64,000 nucleotides of DNA from an uncultured Aquimarina sp. (GCA_947497175.1 CANMFM010000008.1:186001-250000), one strand, 5' to 3'; shown: positions 37,515 to 46,048, counted from the first letter of the stretch. Notes: a model not told the origin generated them from the sequence alone. Made by a program: numbers and translations.

Positions 37515-37807
37515 CCAAACGCCATCAAGAACACCAAAGTCTAAGCGATGTTTTGAAAGACTTCGTAACTGATAATAATCTCCAAAAAGGCTTAGATAAG
37601 GTGGCTGTAAGAGATGTCTGGGAAAAAGTAATGGGGCCCGCAATTACCAAATATACCCAAAACATTAAACTAGAGCGCGACTCATTATTTGTACAGCTTT
37701 CTTCTTCTGTATTAAGAGAGGAGCTAAGCTATGGTAAAGAGAAAATAATCACTAATCTCAATGAAGAGCTAGGCAAAGAATTAATCAAAAAATTAATTCT
37801 GAGATAA
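37511..37807 (+). CDS. DUF721 (DciA-related) protein
   Basis: A 98-residue protein of the DUF721 family, which includes DciA, the replicative-helicase operator of many bacteria. The core includes VRDVWEKVMGPAITKYT and LFVQLSSSVLREELSY. Recurrent proximity to recF across bacteria supports a role in replication. It overlaps the preceding lipoprotein gene by four bases, and its 3' end overlaps the convergent thioesterase gene by 15. Confidence 0.82.
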   Translation: MTKRHQEHQSLSDVLKDFVTDNNLQKGLDKVAVRDVWEKVMGPAITKYTQNIKLERDSLFVQLSSSVLREELSYGKEKIITNLNEELGKELIKKLILR

Positions 37808-38197
37808 TTTTTCTAACCTATCTTTTACATACTCGATTTGGGTCTTATGATGTGGCGCTGGTTTTCCGTTTTCATCCAGGTTAATCATGGTAATATTCTC
37901 TATCCTAATAATTGTCTTACGTGTTAGTTTATTTCTCACTTCACATTTTAACACCAAAGATGATGTTCCAAACTTTACTACATCCATACCAATTTCGATT
38001 ATATCGCCTTGCACGGCAGAGCTTACAAAATCGATTTCAGACATAAACTTTGTTACTATTCTTCGGTTTTCTAATTGTATCCCTGCATATAATGCAGCCT
38101 CTTCGTCAATCCATTCTAGTAATCTTCCACCAAATAATGTATCATTTGGATTTAAATCTCCTGGCTTTACAATTTTTCGTGTATGGTATCTCATCAT
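37793..38197 (-). CDS. Acyl-CoA thioesterase, hotdog fold (YciA-like)
   Basis: A 134-residue hotdog-fold thioesterase. Motifs: PGDLNPNDTLFGGRLLEWIDE with the catalytic Asp/Glu region, then DFVSSAVQGDIIEIG. It hydrolyses acyl-CoA esters of unknown chain length. Two adjacent Met codons begin the frame; either may be used. It converges on the recF operon, overlapping it by 15 bases. Confidence 0.85.
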   Translation of the reverse strand: MMRYHTRKIVKPGDLNPNDTLFGGRLLEWIDEEAALYAGIQLENRRIVTKFMSEIDFVSSAVQGDIIEIGMDVVKFGTSSLVLKCEVRNKLTRKTIIRIENITMINLDENGKPAPHHKTQIEYVKDRLEKLSQN

Positions 38198-38362
38198 ATT
38201 CTTGTTTGGTATAAAATTATTGAAAATAACATGAAAAACTGCTTATTTAGAACCGTTCAGGAGAGAATTATCACTTTAAGAATATATGTTTAGACGTTCT
38301 AATAGATCGAGAATAACGACTACATTTTTTTATCATTTTAATAAATCAATGCAGAATATACA

Positions 38363-39535
38363 TCATTCAGGAACATCAATTTGTATACAGTATTTTGAAA
38401 CCTCAACACATTCAGGAATCTCAGCAAGGATACAAACTTCATTATTGGATCCTGGTTCAAACTGAAATGTAAATAGGTTATCCCCCCCAGGACCTCCATC
38501 ATTTTCCTGAAATTCTCCATTAACTAACCACGAATAAGATACATCTTGTATTTCAGGAAAATCTCCAAAAAACATATATGTGGTTGAGTTTCCTTCTTGC
38601 TCAGCTACAAAAAATAACTCGGGACAAACTTCTATTTCTTTACATTCTTCTATCCCCACAAGACAATCCGGTGATGTAGCTTTAATACATACTTTATGCA
38701 AACCAAAATCAAAACTACGCGTGATATCATTCTCTCCTTCTACAAAAGGAAATATTTCCTGATCAACTATCCAGAATAATTCGTATTCAGGTTTTATTTG
38801 AAAATCTGCAATAAACCGGTATGTTGTATTCGAGATTTTAGTGCTATCGATACGCACTTGTGGGCAGCCCGGACATGCATCAGTAACTTCATAAAAATCA
38901 AAATATGTATTGACTTGTTCTGAAATCTCATTAGACCCTACTAACAAATCTAAAGGAAACTTAAATTCTGGTTGATAGTTTTTGTTTTGACGATTAAAAA
39001 AAGTATCAAATTCCTGATCTGTTGCTACAGGGATTTCTCTTTTACTACTATCCAAAACAACCACAGGATAATCAAAAGTAAAGCACTGTCTAAACAACCT
39101 TTCGAATTCTTGACGAAGACTCGTATACCCACATTGATCTATAAGCTCAAACAAGTCATTTTCATCTTCGATACGAATACGTTCATTTGTGTTTTTCAAT
39201 GTTACCTCTATAGGAAACTGTAATCCTGTGATATTAAAATTAGAACGCTGTGCTGTAATTGTACTAAGTAATCCTGCATAACTCTCTACAATTATGTTTG
39301 AATCATTGTTATAACCTAAGATGATAGGATAACTAAATTTGAAACACTGCTCTTCTTCAGTTAAGGTATCGGTTTCTGAAACTAAGTTTTTAAGAAGCGA
39401 CACCACTGTTGCATTAGCGGTAATATTAATTTGATTCGTATCAGGAAAATTGATTTGATCATCACTTACACAGCTTGCCACCAAGAAGACTAGAACCAGC
39501 CCGGCAATCCAATCATTTTTAGTAAATGTTTTCAC
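38363..39535 (-). CDS. Surface lipoprotein with PKD/Ig-like cysteine-patterned domains
   Basis: A 390-residue lipoprotein (lipobox VASC near residue 22). Residues 60-185 hold two related segments beginning CFKFSYPI and CFTFDYPV, known to me only as a flavobacterial lipoprotein module. The C-terminal 190 residues contain two Ig/PKD-like repeats (CPQVRID..., CPELFFV...), each with an internal VCI cysteine and a paired Cys near the end, the same pattern as in the neighbour at 39703. The start is GTG 39535. An ECF-type promoter element lies 38-64 bases upstream, matching those of fecR and the neighbour. Confidence 0.75.
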   Translation of the reverse strand: MKTFTKNDWIAGLVLVFLVASCVSDDQINFPDTNQINITANATVVSLLKNLVSETDTLTEEEQCFKFSYPIILGYNNDSNIIVESYAGLLSTITAQRSNFNITGLQFPIEVTLKNTNERIRIEDENDLFELIDQCGYTSLRQEFERLFRQCFTFDYPVVVLDSSKREIPVATDQEFDTFFNRQNKNYQPEFKFPLDLLVGSNEISEQVNTYFDFYEVTDACPGCPQVRIDSTKISNTTYRFIADFQIKPEYELFWIVDQEIFPFVEGENDITRSFDFGLHKVCIKATSPDCLVGIEECKEIEVCPELFFVAEQEGNSTTYMFFGDFPEIQDVSYSWLVNGEFQENDGGPGGDNLFTFQFEPGSNNEVCILAEIPECVEVSKYCIQIDVPE

Positions 39536-39572
39536 AATAATCCTCCTTCTTTTAAGCTTCTAATATAAATAT

Positions 39573-39599
39573 AACGAATGAAAATAATATCACCCTACC
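39573..39599 (-). promoter_or_regulatory. ECF-sigma promoter element, copy 1 (lipoprotein 38363)
   Basis: On the minus strand, GGTAGGGTGA (39599-39590), 13 bases, then CGTT (39576-39573). The same layout occurs upstream of the 39703 lipoprotein gene and of fecR. The CGTT half ends 37 bases before the start codon. An A-rich, purine tract precedes the GGTAGGGT box. Confidence 0.75.
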
Positions 39600-39702
39600 C
39601 TCTTTTCTTCAAAAAACAACATAAAAATTCCCCAAAAATACTAGTATTACTTTTGGGGAATCAACCTAATTAATCTAACCTAACAAACTTTGTTTATCAT
39701 TC

Positions 39703-40935
39703 TTATTCTTGCGCAGGATCGGAGATTTCAATGACTATGCATTTTTTTATTCCTTCCGGACATTCGGGAGTTTCAAATAGAAGGCAAACTTCATGTCTTC
39801 CTGCCTCAAACTGATAAGATAGAGGATCTTGTTGGCCAATACTACTTCCCACATATTCTTCATTCACAAACCAATCTGATGTAAAATCTTCAACGCCTTC
39901 GAAATTTCCTGGAAAAAACATATATGCATTGCTGTCCCCTTGTTGTTCGATTTCAAAAGATAACTCCGGACAGGATATTATCACATCTCCTACTTGCAAA
40001 AGTTTACACCATTCTTTCCCCTCTGGGCAGTTCTCGGTTTTAACCACCAAACATATTAAAAATTGACCTTGCGCTAATTGCGTATAAAAAGGATTATTGT
40101 GTGGATATTCATCACTTTTACCCAGAAATTGATCATTTGCATACCATTCTAAGGTCGTATTCGGGTCATCAATTCCTTCGAATGCAGCTGGATAAAATTT
40201 ATATCCAAAACTATTACCCTCTTGCTCTATTTCAAATGAAATTTCTGGACAATCTGTATTTGATTCACCTACCCTTACCGCTTCACAATACGAAGTTCCT
40301 TCAGGACACTCTGGGGTTTCTGTCTTGATGCATACTTCATAAACTCCAGGTTTTTCAAAATTCCATCTCAGATAATTATCTTCGCCAGGAGCAGAATCTT
40401 CAACCAAATCTCCATTAATAAACCAACCGTACGATATTTCTTCGATCCCTTCAAAATCAGCAATAAATTTATAGTCAACTTTTCCCGAAGAAAGCGTATC
40501 AGTTCTAGTTACAAACATAAGTTGTGGACAAGCAGAATTTGATACCCCAACTCTAAGTGTTTTACAATACGAAGTTCCTTCTGGACATTCTGGAGTTTCA
40601 GAAAAAATACAAATCGTATAGATGCCAGGTTCAAAAAAGCCAACATACATATTATCCCGATCATCTAAAATCAATTCTGAATCTACCAAACTATCATTAA
40701 CAAACCACTCATAAGCTGTCTCTTCAATATTAGGGAAATCTGCTGTAAACTTATAATAACCAGCTAAAGAATCATTAGATATTGTATCGTTAACTTTTTC
40801 TAAATGCATAGCATCAAGTTTATGAAAGGTAAAAGCCAACTCTGGGCATCTATCAAATTCTTCATTAATCTCGCAGGATGTTAGTACTATTAACATCGCT
40901 AAAGTAGAAAGTAACCAAATACTAAGTTTTTTCAT
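39703..40935 (-). CDS. Lipoprotein with four PKD/Ig-like cysteine-patterned repeats
   Basis: A 410-residue lipoprotein (lipobox LTSC near residue 21). The mature protein is four repeats of about 90 residues beginning CPELAF, CPQLMF, CPEISF and CPELSF. Each has a mid Trp-(F/Y)-x-(N) strand (EWFVND, GWFING, EWYAND, DWFVNE), an internal IC/VC cysteine and ECPEG..YC near its end; four cysteines per repeat suggest disulfides. PKD-like domains serve as stalks and adhesion or ligand-binding modules. It is probably displayed on the outer membrane. It carries the same promoter element as its neighbour and fecR. Confidence 0.78.
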   Translation of the reverse strand: MKKLSIWLLSTLAMLIVLTSCEINEEFDRCPELAFTFHKLDAMHLEKVNDTISNDSLAGYYKFTADFPNIEETAYEWFVNDSLVDSELILDDRDNMYVGFFEPGIYTICIFSETPECPEGTSYCKTLRVGVSNSACPQLMFVTRTDTLSSGKVDYKFIADFEGIEEISYGWFINGDLVEDSAPGEDNYLRWNFEKPGVYEVCIKTETPECPEGTSYCEAVRVGESNTDCPEISFEIEQEGNSFGYKFYPAAFEGIDDPNTTLEWYANDQFLGKSDEYPHNNPFYTQLAQGQFLICLVVKTENCPEGKEWCKLLQVGDVIISCPELSFEIEQQGDSNAYMFFPGNFEGVEDFTSDWFVNEEYVGSSIGQQDPLSYQFEAGRHEVCLLFETPECPEGIKKCIVIEISDPAQE

Positions 40936-40998
40936 GGTATAATTATTTAAGGGTTATTCATTAATGTTGGGCACACTAGTTTTGCTTCACATACATAA

Positions 40999-41025
40999 AA
41001 CGCCTTAAAAAAAACTTACCCTACC
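40999..41025 (-). promoter_or_regulatory. ECF-sigma promoter element, copy 2 (lipoprotein 39703)
   Basis: Minus strand: GGTAGGGTAA (41025-41016), 13 bases, then CGTT (41002-40999), 63 bases before the start codon at 40935. Spacing is identical to copies 1 and 3. Confidence 0.75.
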
Positions 41026-41054
41026 CCTTTTCTGGTTACCATCTTTTTATTTTT

Positions 41055-41084
41055 TTGATAGCTTAGAAAAAAAATCTAGATTTG
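41055..41084 (+). promoter_or_regulatory. Housekeeping promoter of the ECF sigma gene
   Basis: TTG at 41055-41057 and TAGATTTG at 41077-41084 are separated by 19 bases, an exact match to the flavobacterial consensus. Transcription would start near 41090, which rules out the in-frame TTG at 41082 and supports ATG 41106. Confidence 0.75.
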
Positions 41085-41105
41085 ATAACACAATATACAC
41101 CCCAA

Positions 41106-41627
41106 ATGTCTGACGATAAAAACTCTACATGCAACGAACAAGCCTTTGATCAGTTTTTCAAAAGTCACTCAAAACTGTTAAGAAATTACCTGTACTATAA
41201 ATTCGGGGATTTAGATCAGGCAGAAGACATTGTACAAGATGCATTCATCAAATTATGGAATAACTGCGCCAAGGTACCTATTACTAAAGCAAAGAGTTAT
41301 GTATATACCGTTGCAACTAATTTAGGAATTAGTAATTCCCGACATCAGAAAGTAAAATTTAAATATCAAAAGTATATATCACATCGCAAAAGCGATGTGC
41401 ACCATGAATCTCCAGAATTTATTGTTTTAGAAAAAGAATATATGGAGAAATTAAAAAATGCCATTGCCCAATTACCAGAAAGACAGCGAGAGGTTTTTTT
41501 ATTAAGTAGGATAGATAAAAAAACGTATAAAGAAATAGCAGAGCTATCTGGTGTTTCTGTTAAAGCTATAGAGAAATTAATGCATAAAGCATTGTTGGCT
41601 CTTCGGAAGAAGATTGGGAATGTTTAG
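41106..41627 (+). CDS. RNA polymerase ECF sigma factor, FecI-like
   Basis: About 173 residues with region 2 (DQAEDIVQDAFIKLWNN) for -10 recognition and region 4 (LPERQREVFLLSRIDKKTYKEIAE) with a helix-turn-helix for -35 binding. The size and the following FecR gene place it in the Bacteroidota FecI-like group, controlled by a membrane anti-sigma factor and a TonB receptor. It has a housekeeping-type promoter, unlike its neighbours. Its own target is probably GGTAGGGTRA-N13-CGTT, found three times nearby; this is inference. Confidence 0.9.
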   Translation: MSDDKNSTCNEQAFDQFFKSHSKLLRNYLYYKFGDLDQAEDIVQDAFIKLWNNCAKVPITKAKSYVYTVATNLGISNSRHQKVKFKYQKYISHRKSDVHHESPEFIVLEKEYMEKLKNAIAQLPERQREVFLLSRIDKKTYKEIAELSGVSVKAIEKLMHKALLALRKKIGNV

Positions 41628-41695
41628 TATGGAACTAATGAGAGAATATAAAGTTATGCAACAAACCTAATGTACATTTCGGCACTTAAAAAAAG

Positions 41696-41840
41696 CGTCA
41701 GTTCGAGTATTTTGTTATAACGACTTCTCAACACTACCTGAGATGGACATGAAAACAAAATGTATCGAGAACAGCTTTTTTTGATCAAAAATTCTATTCT
41801 CGATACACTTCTTCCTTTGGTCGAAGTACTCGAATTGACG
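41696..41840. repeat. 145-base inverted-repeat element between sigma factor and fecR
   Basis: Outer arms 41696-41709 and 41827-41840 match as inverted repeats over 14 bases with one mismatch. Inner arms TGTATCGAGAA (41761-41771) and TTCTCGATACA (41797-41807) are perfect. I recognise its motifs from intergenic regions of other flavobacteria. A decayed copy appears at 50651-50793. It carries no gene and separates the sigma gene from its anti-sigma gene. Confidence 0.7.
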
Positions 41841-41892
41841 AATTTCTGGATAAAAAAAATAAAAACATTACAATAGATACTACCATTATAAA

Positions 41893-41930
41893 CCATAGAC
41901 TATTGACTATTAGCCATAGACTATCGACTA
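41893..41930 (+). repeat. Two 17-base direct repeats upstream of fecR promoter
   Basis: CCATAGACTATTGACTA (41893-41909) and CCATAGACTATCGACTA (41914-41930) differ at one base. Their starts are 21 bases apart, two turns of helix, and they end 13 bases before the ECF box at 41944. Possible regulator-binding sites, or simple low-complexity repeats. Confidence 0.6.
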
Positions 41931-41943
41931 AAAATCAAAAAAA

Positions 41944-41970
41944 GGTAGGGTAAAATGCAACAAAGACGTT
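41944..41970 (+). promoter_or_regulatory. ECF-sigma promoter element, copy 3 (fecR)
   Basis: GGTAGGGTAA (41944-41953), 13 bases, CGTT (41967-41970), 21 bases before the fecR start codon at 41992. An A7 tract precedes it. It matches copies 1 and 2 in sequence and spacing. Confidence 0.78.
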
Positions 41971-41991
41971 AACACTATATAGATCGAAGTT

Positions 41992-42906
41992 ATGTTAAAC
42001 GATAAAAAAGATGATATATTCTTATCAAGATGGATTAATGGGGAGCTTTCTGAAGAAGAACTTCGAGAGTTTCAGTCGCATCCAGAATTTGAGCATTATG
42101 CAAAAATAATTGCCGGCGCAGATGCTTTGGATATAAAAGAGTATGATGTAGAAAATGAACTTACTACGCTAAAATCAAAACAGCATAATGAGTCTACAAA
42201 AAAGCGTGGATCGATTGTCAAATTATGGCCTTATTTTGCTGCCGCTGCATCTGTTGCGATCATATTAGGATTATTTTTATTCAATCCTGATCAATCCTTT
42301 AGTACTGATTATGGAGAACAACGTACTGTAACACTTCCTGATGGATCAGAAATGATTCTAAATGCGAAATCAAATGCTATTTTTGATAAAAAGAATTGGA
42401 CTAATAACAGAATCGTCACTCTTGAAGGTGAAGCCTTTTTCAAGGTAAAAAAAGGGAATAGATTTACAGTCGCTACAAAGAATGGAGACGTTTCTGTACT
42501 TGGCACTCAATTTAATGTACAATCCCAAAATTCTTTTTTCGAAGTACGGTGCTTTGAAGGTAAGGTTAGTGTACTAAATAAAAAACGCAAAGCGATTCTT
42601 ACCGCAGGAAATGCGTATCGAAATCTTAAAAATAATGTTCCCGAAAAATGGACTTTTCAAGCCCAACAACCCACATGGCTAAGCAATACAAGCTCATTTA
42701 GGAGCACCCCGATAAAATATGTATTTAAAGAACTCGAAGAACAATATAACCTGAAAATAAAATCATCATCAATTCATCTTGAAACCATTTATACAGGAAC
42801 CTTTCCTAATGACAATCAAGAGGTAGCTCTTAAAACAGTTTTTAGTACCTTGGGCATTACCTATAGCCTATCTGAAGATGGTAAAACTGTCGTACTAGAA
42901 AAATAA
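41992..42906 (+). CDS. FecR-family anti-sigma factor
   Basis: A 304-residue single-pass membrane protein. The N-terminal 70 residues are the cytoplasmic sigma-binding part (WINGELSEEELREFQ). A helix at about 80-100 (PYFAAAASVAIILGLFLF) spans the membrane. The periplasmic FecR domain follows (RTVTLPDGSEMILNAKS, LEGEAFFKV, VLGTQFNV), and a C-terminal DUF4974 region (YNLKIKSSSIHLETIYTG) would contact the receptor's signalling domain. It would hold the sigma factor until the TonB receptor signals. Confidence 0.92.
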   Translation: MLNDKKDDIFLSRWINGELSEEELREFQSHPEFEHYAKIIAGADALDIKEYDVENELTTLKSKQHNESTKKRGSIVKLWPYFAAAASVAIILGLFLFNPDQSFSTDYGEQRTVTLPDGSEMILNAKSNAIFDKKNWTNNRIVTLEGEAFFKVKKGNRFTVATKNGDVSVLGTQFNVQSQNSFFEVRCFEGKVSVLNKKRKAILTAGNAYRNLKNNVPEKWTFQAQQPTWLSNTSSFRSTPIKYVFKELEEQYNLKIKSSSIHLETIYTGTFPNDNQEVALKTVFSTLGITYSLSEDGKTVVLEK

Positions 42907-42919
42907 ACTATCTCGGGGT

Positions 42920-42996
42920 AAGCCTGCTAGGCTTCGGTTTGAAAATAATTTTGATTTCGAGGCGAGCCTCGAAGCATTTAAATCTCGATTATCGAG
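42920..42996. repeat. Three short inverted repeats in the fecR-receptor spacer
   Basis: AAGCCT/AGGCTT (42920-42925, 42929-42934), TTCGAGGC/GCCTCGAA (42956-42963, 42966-42973) and CTCGAT/ATCGAG (42984-42989, 42991-42996) fill the 97-base spacer. They could slow or process the transcript, or derive from a dispersed repeat. Confidence 0.55.
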
Positions 42997-43003
42997 TAAA
43001 AGA

Positions 43004-45556
43004 ATGATTAGATTTTTATTTGTATGTATCATTTTATGGAATATATCTGTTTTTTCTCAGGAAAAAACAAAAGTGGTGGTACTAGAAAACAAACCATTAT
43101 CTGAAGTTATCCCCGTTATAGAAGAACTATACAGTCTTAAATTCTCTTACATTGATAGTCTGCTAGATAATAAACAAGTATCTATTACACTGAGCCCAAA
43201 GTTTTCTTCAAAAGATCTAATCCAAAAACTACAACAACAAACATCTCTGCGATTTGAGCGTACAGGTAAAAATTTCGTAACTATAAGTAAGTATTCTAAA
43301 AAAGATTCTATCACGGTATGCGGATATATTTTAGATGAAGAAAATAAGCCGCTCAAAGATATCGGAATCTTTTTTAAAGCGATTAGAGCCAATACTACAA
43401 CCGATCAAAATGGATATTTCGAGTATCAAGAGGTTCCTTACAACTCTGTTGTCTTAATTAGTGCTCCGGGATTTCGGCAACAAATACTTCATTCTGATCT
43501 TTTTCTACCTAAAGAATGTACTAAAATCTATCTCATCCATGATCAAGAAGAAATTTTGGATGAAATTTTAATTCAAGAGTATTTGGCAAAAGGAATTACA
43601 CAAAATAAAAAAATAATTAATATTGATTTAAAAAATGTAGAAGTGCTTCCCGGAAGAACAGAACCTGATATTCTACAAAGTATACAGCTTACTCCGGGAG
43701 TAAACAATCCATTCGAAACTGCGTCGGGTCTGTTTGTAAGAGGAAGCACACCACATCAAAACCTCGTACTATGGAATGGTATTAAAACCTATCAACAAGG
43801 ACACTTTTTTGGAATGTTATCAGCTTTTAACCCTTATGTCGCGAAGGAAGTTAATTTTTCTAAAAGCGGTATTAGCGCAAGATTTGGAGATCGTATTGCC
43901 GGGGTGATCGATATTAAATCTGAAAACAAAATTCCCAAACGTTTTTCTGGGGGTGCTGGATTTAATATGATCAATGCAGATGCAATACTCTACACTCCAA
44001 TAATTAAAGATAAAGTTTCACTTCAGGTATCTGGCCGAAGATCTTATGCCGACATCTTAAAAACATTTACTTATAAACAACTTGCCAATCGTGTTTTTCA
44101 AAATACCAAGATCAATGAGATAACAACTTTAAATGAAGAGAAAAATAATTTCTATTATACAGATTACAATGCTAATTTAGTGATCAAACCGTCACAAAAT
44201 AATACGCTTGAGATCAATACCATCTACGGAAAAAATGATCTTGATTTCCGAAGAGGTAACTCTATCACATCTTTTAACGATGCGCTACTCACAGAAAATG
44301 AGGGGTATAATTTTGAATGGACTACCAATTATAATACTAATGTATCTCTACAAACCAGCGGATATTATACAAAATATCTATTAAATTATCAATTTGTTAC
44401 AAAAAACATAGGTGTCATAACAGAAGTTGAAAGTAAAAAGAATAGCGTTCGGGATTTTGGAGCAGCCTTAGGTGTGCAATACAAACTATCTACGTATCAA
44501 AAACTAATCGGAGGATATCAATTTTCGAACAATGATATTAAGTATGCTTTTGTTACGACTACACCCGACTATGAGCTGATTCTGGACCAGGATGATCGAT
44601 TTCTAAATACACATGCTATCTATGCCGAATACAAGCATGAAATCCCTAAGAACTTGTATCTATCTGCCGGACTAAGATCAAATTATTATACAGAATTGAA
44701 TAAGTCGTTTGTTGAACCCAGAGTTTTTATTCAAAAATACTTGACTAAAAACTGGAGTGTTAATACCAGCGCAGAATATCGAAGTCAGGCTGTTAGTCAG
44801 ATTCAGGAATCAATTGTGAGTGATTTGTCCCTCGAAAACCAGGTATGGACATTAGCTAATAAGGGTAAGTTTCCAATTATTACTAGTTATCAATATACAT
44901 TAGGCAGTAGCTTCAGAAAAGACAAATGGTATCTTGATATTGATGGTTATTATAAGCAAATCGATAATATCACAACCCTAACAGCAGGCTTTATCAATCC
45001 AATAGATAACAGCTATCACACCGGAAAAAGTAGCATTTATGGTCTTGATTTCTTTCTAAAAAAGAGATTTAACAACTATAAAACCTGGGCAAGCTATTCG
45101 TATATCAACACGAGCAATACATTTGATGACATCAACAATAATGAATCGTTTCCTGGAAATTGGAATATAGAGCATACCATAAAATGGTCGCATTTCTATA
45201 AAATTAATAATTTTCAGTTTTCGCTAGGCTGGTTATGGCATACAGGTAAAGCCTTTACTAATATATCTGGAGTAGATGAAAGTGGTGAATTAGTAGTTTT
45301 AGAATTTGGCAAAATCAACAGCAACAATCTCCCTGTATATCATAGGCTGGATTTCTCTGCAATTTATGACTTTATAATACCTCGCAATCCTGATATCAAA
45401 TACCGCATCGGGCTATCTGTGTTAAATCTTTATGATAGAAAGAATTTATTAAATAAAGAGTTTAGAGCGACAAACTCTTTAGAAAATCAACTGATACGCT
45501 CGGATATCTTTTCATTAGGCATCACTCCCAATCTAAGCTTTAGAGTATTTTGGTAA
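43004..45556 (+). CDS. TonB-dependent receptor with STN-like signalling and carboxypeptidase-like domains
   Basis: An 850-residue outer-membrane protein. A signal peptide (1-18) is followed by a secretin/STN-like domain (about 25-90, VLENKPLSEVIPVIEELY) that contacts FecR, a carboxypeptidase-regulatory-like beta domain (about 105-175), the plug (QSIQLTPGVNNPFETASGLFVRG is its first part) and the barrel ending SFRVFW. This is the transducer layout of FecA-like systems. It does not carry the large insertions of SusC, and no SusD gene follows. Its ligand is unknown; the cysteine-rich lipoproteins across the locus are candidates. Confidence 0.9.
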   Translation: MIRFLFVCIILWNISVFSQEKTKVVVLENKPLSEVIPVIEELYSLKFSYIDSLLDNKQVSITLSPKFSSKDLIQKLQQQTSLRFERTGKNFVTISKYSKKDSITVCGYILDEENKPLKDIGIFFKAIRANTTTDQNGYFEYQEVPYNSVVLISAPGFRQQILHSDLFLPKECTKIYLIHDQEEILDEILIQEYLAKGITQNKKIINIDLKNVEVLPGRTEPDILQSIQLTPGVNNPFETASGLFVRGSTPHQNLVLWNGIKTYQQGHFFGMLSAFNPYVAKEVNFSKSGISARFGDRIAGVIDIKSENKIPKRFSGGAGFNMINADAILYTPIIKDKVSLQVSGRRSYADILKTFTYKQLANRVFQNTKINEITTLNEEKNNFYYTDYNANLVIKPSQNNTLEINTIYGKNDLDFRRGNSITSFNDALLTENEGYNFEWTTNYNTNVSLQTSGYYTKYLLNYQFVTKNIGVITEVESKKNSVRDFGAALGVQYKLSTYQKLIGGYQFSNNDIKYAFVTTTPDYELILDQDDRFLNTHAIYAEYKHEIPKNLYLSAGLRSNYYTELNKSFVEPRVFIQKYLTKNWSVNTSAEYRSQAVSQIQESIVSDLSLENQVWTLANKGKFPIITSYQYTLGSSFRKDKWYLDIDGYYKQIDNITTLTAGFINPIDNSYHTGKSSIYGLDFFLKKRFNNYKTWASYSYINTSNTFDDINNNESFPGNWNIEHTIKWSHFYKINNFQFSLGWLWHTGKAFTNISGVDESGELVVLEFGKINSNNLPVYHRLDFSAIYDFIIPRNPDIKYRIGLSVLNLYDRKNLLNKEFRATNSLENQLIRSDIFSLGITPNLSFRVFW

Positions 45557-45560
45557 TCAA

Positions 45561-45590
45561 AAAACCACCTCAACTTTGAGATGGTTTTTG
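45561..45590. terminator. Bidirectional terminator between the receptor and ndk
   Basis: AAAACCA (45561-45567) pairs with TGGTTTT (45582-45588), continued inward by CTCA/TGAG with one mismatch. A-runs before and T-runs after make it work for both converging genes. Confidence 0.75.
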
Positions 45591-45614
45591 CATTTTATAT
45601 ACAAATGTTCTTTA

Positions 45615-46034
45615 TTAGAACTGCTCTCTTCCAGAAAAATGGAAAGCACCTTCGATAGCAGCGTTTTCGTCACTATCACTACCGTGTACTGCATTTTCGC
45701 TAATTGAAGCAGCATATTTTTTACGAATAGTTCCTTCTGCAGCTTCTTCAGGATTAGTCGCCCCGATTAATGTTCTAAAATCTTCTACTGCATTTTCTTT
45801 TTCTAAAATAGCAGCTACTATAGGACCACTAGTCATATATTCTACTAACTCTCCGTAAAAAGGGCGCTCTTTATGAACTGCATAAAATTCTTTAGCATCA
45901 TTTGTAGTAAGCTGAGTTAGTTTCATTGCTACAATTCTAAATCCTGAAGCAGTAATTTGTTCAAGGATCGCTCCTATGTATCCTTTTCTTACCGCATCCG
46001 GCTTAAGCATTGTAAAAGTTCTGTTTGTTGCCAT
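45615..46034 (-). CDS. ndk: Nucleoside-diphosphate kinase
   Basis: A 139-residue kinase that equalises nucleoside triphosphate pools through a phospho-histidine. [10 protein letters not shown] starts the fold; the active-site His is in [13 protein letters not shown]. Length and motifs are typical. Upstream on the minus strand is a consensus promoter (46151 to 46122) and a leader of about 80 bases with two alternative hairpins. Confidence 0.95.
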   Translation of the reverse strand: MATNRTFTMLKPDAVRKGYIGAILEQITASGFRIVAMKLTQLTTNDAKEFYAVHKERPFYGELVEYMTSGPIVAAILEKENAVEDFRTLIGATNPEEAAEGTIRKKYAASISENAVHGSDSDENAAIEGAFHFSGREQF

Positions 46035-46048
46035 GATATTTTTTTTAT

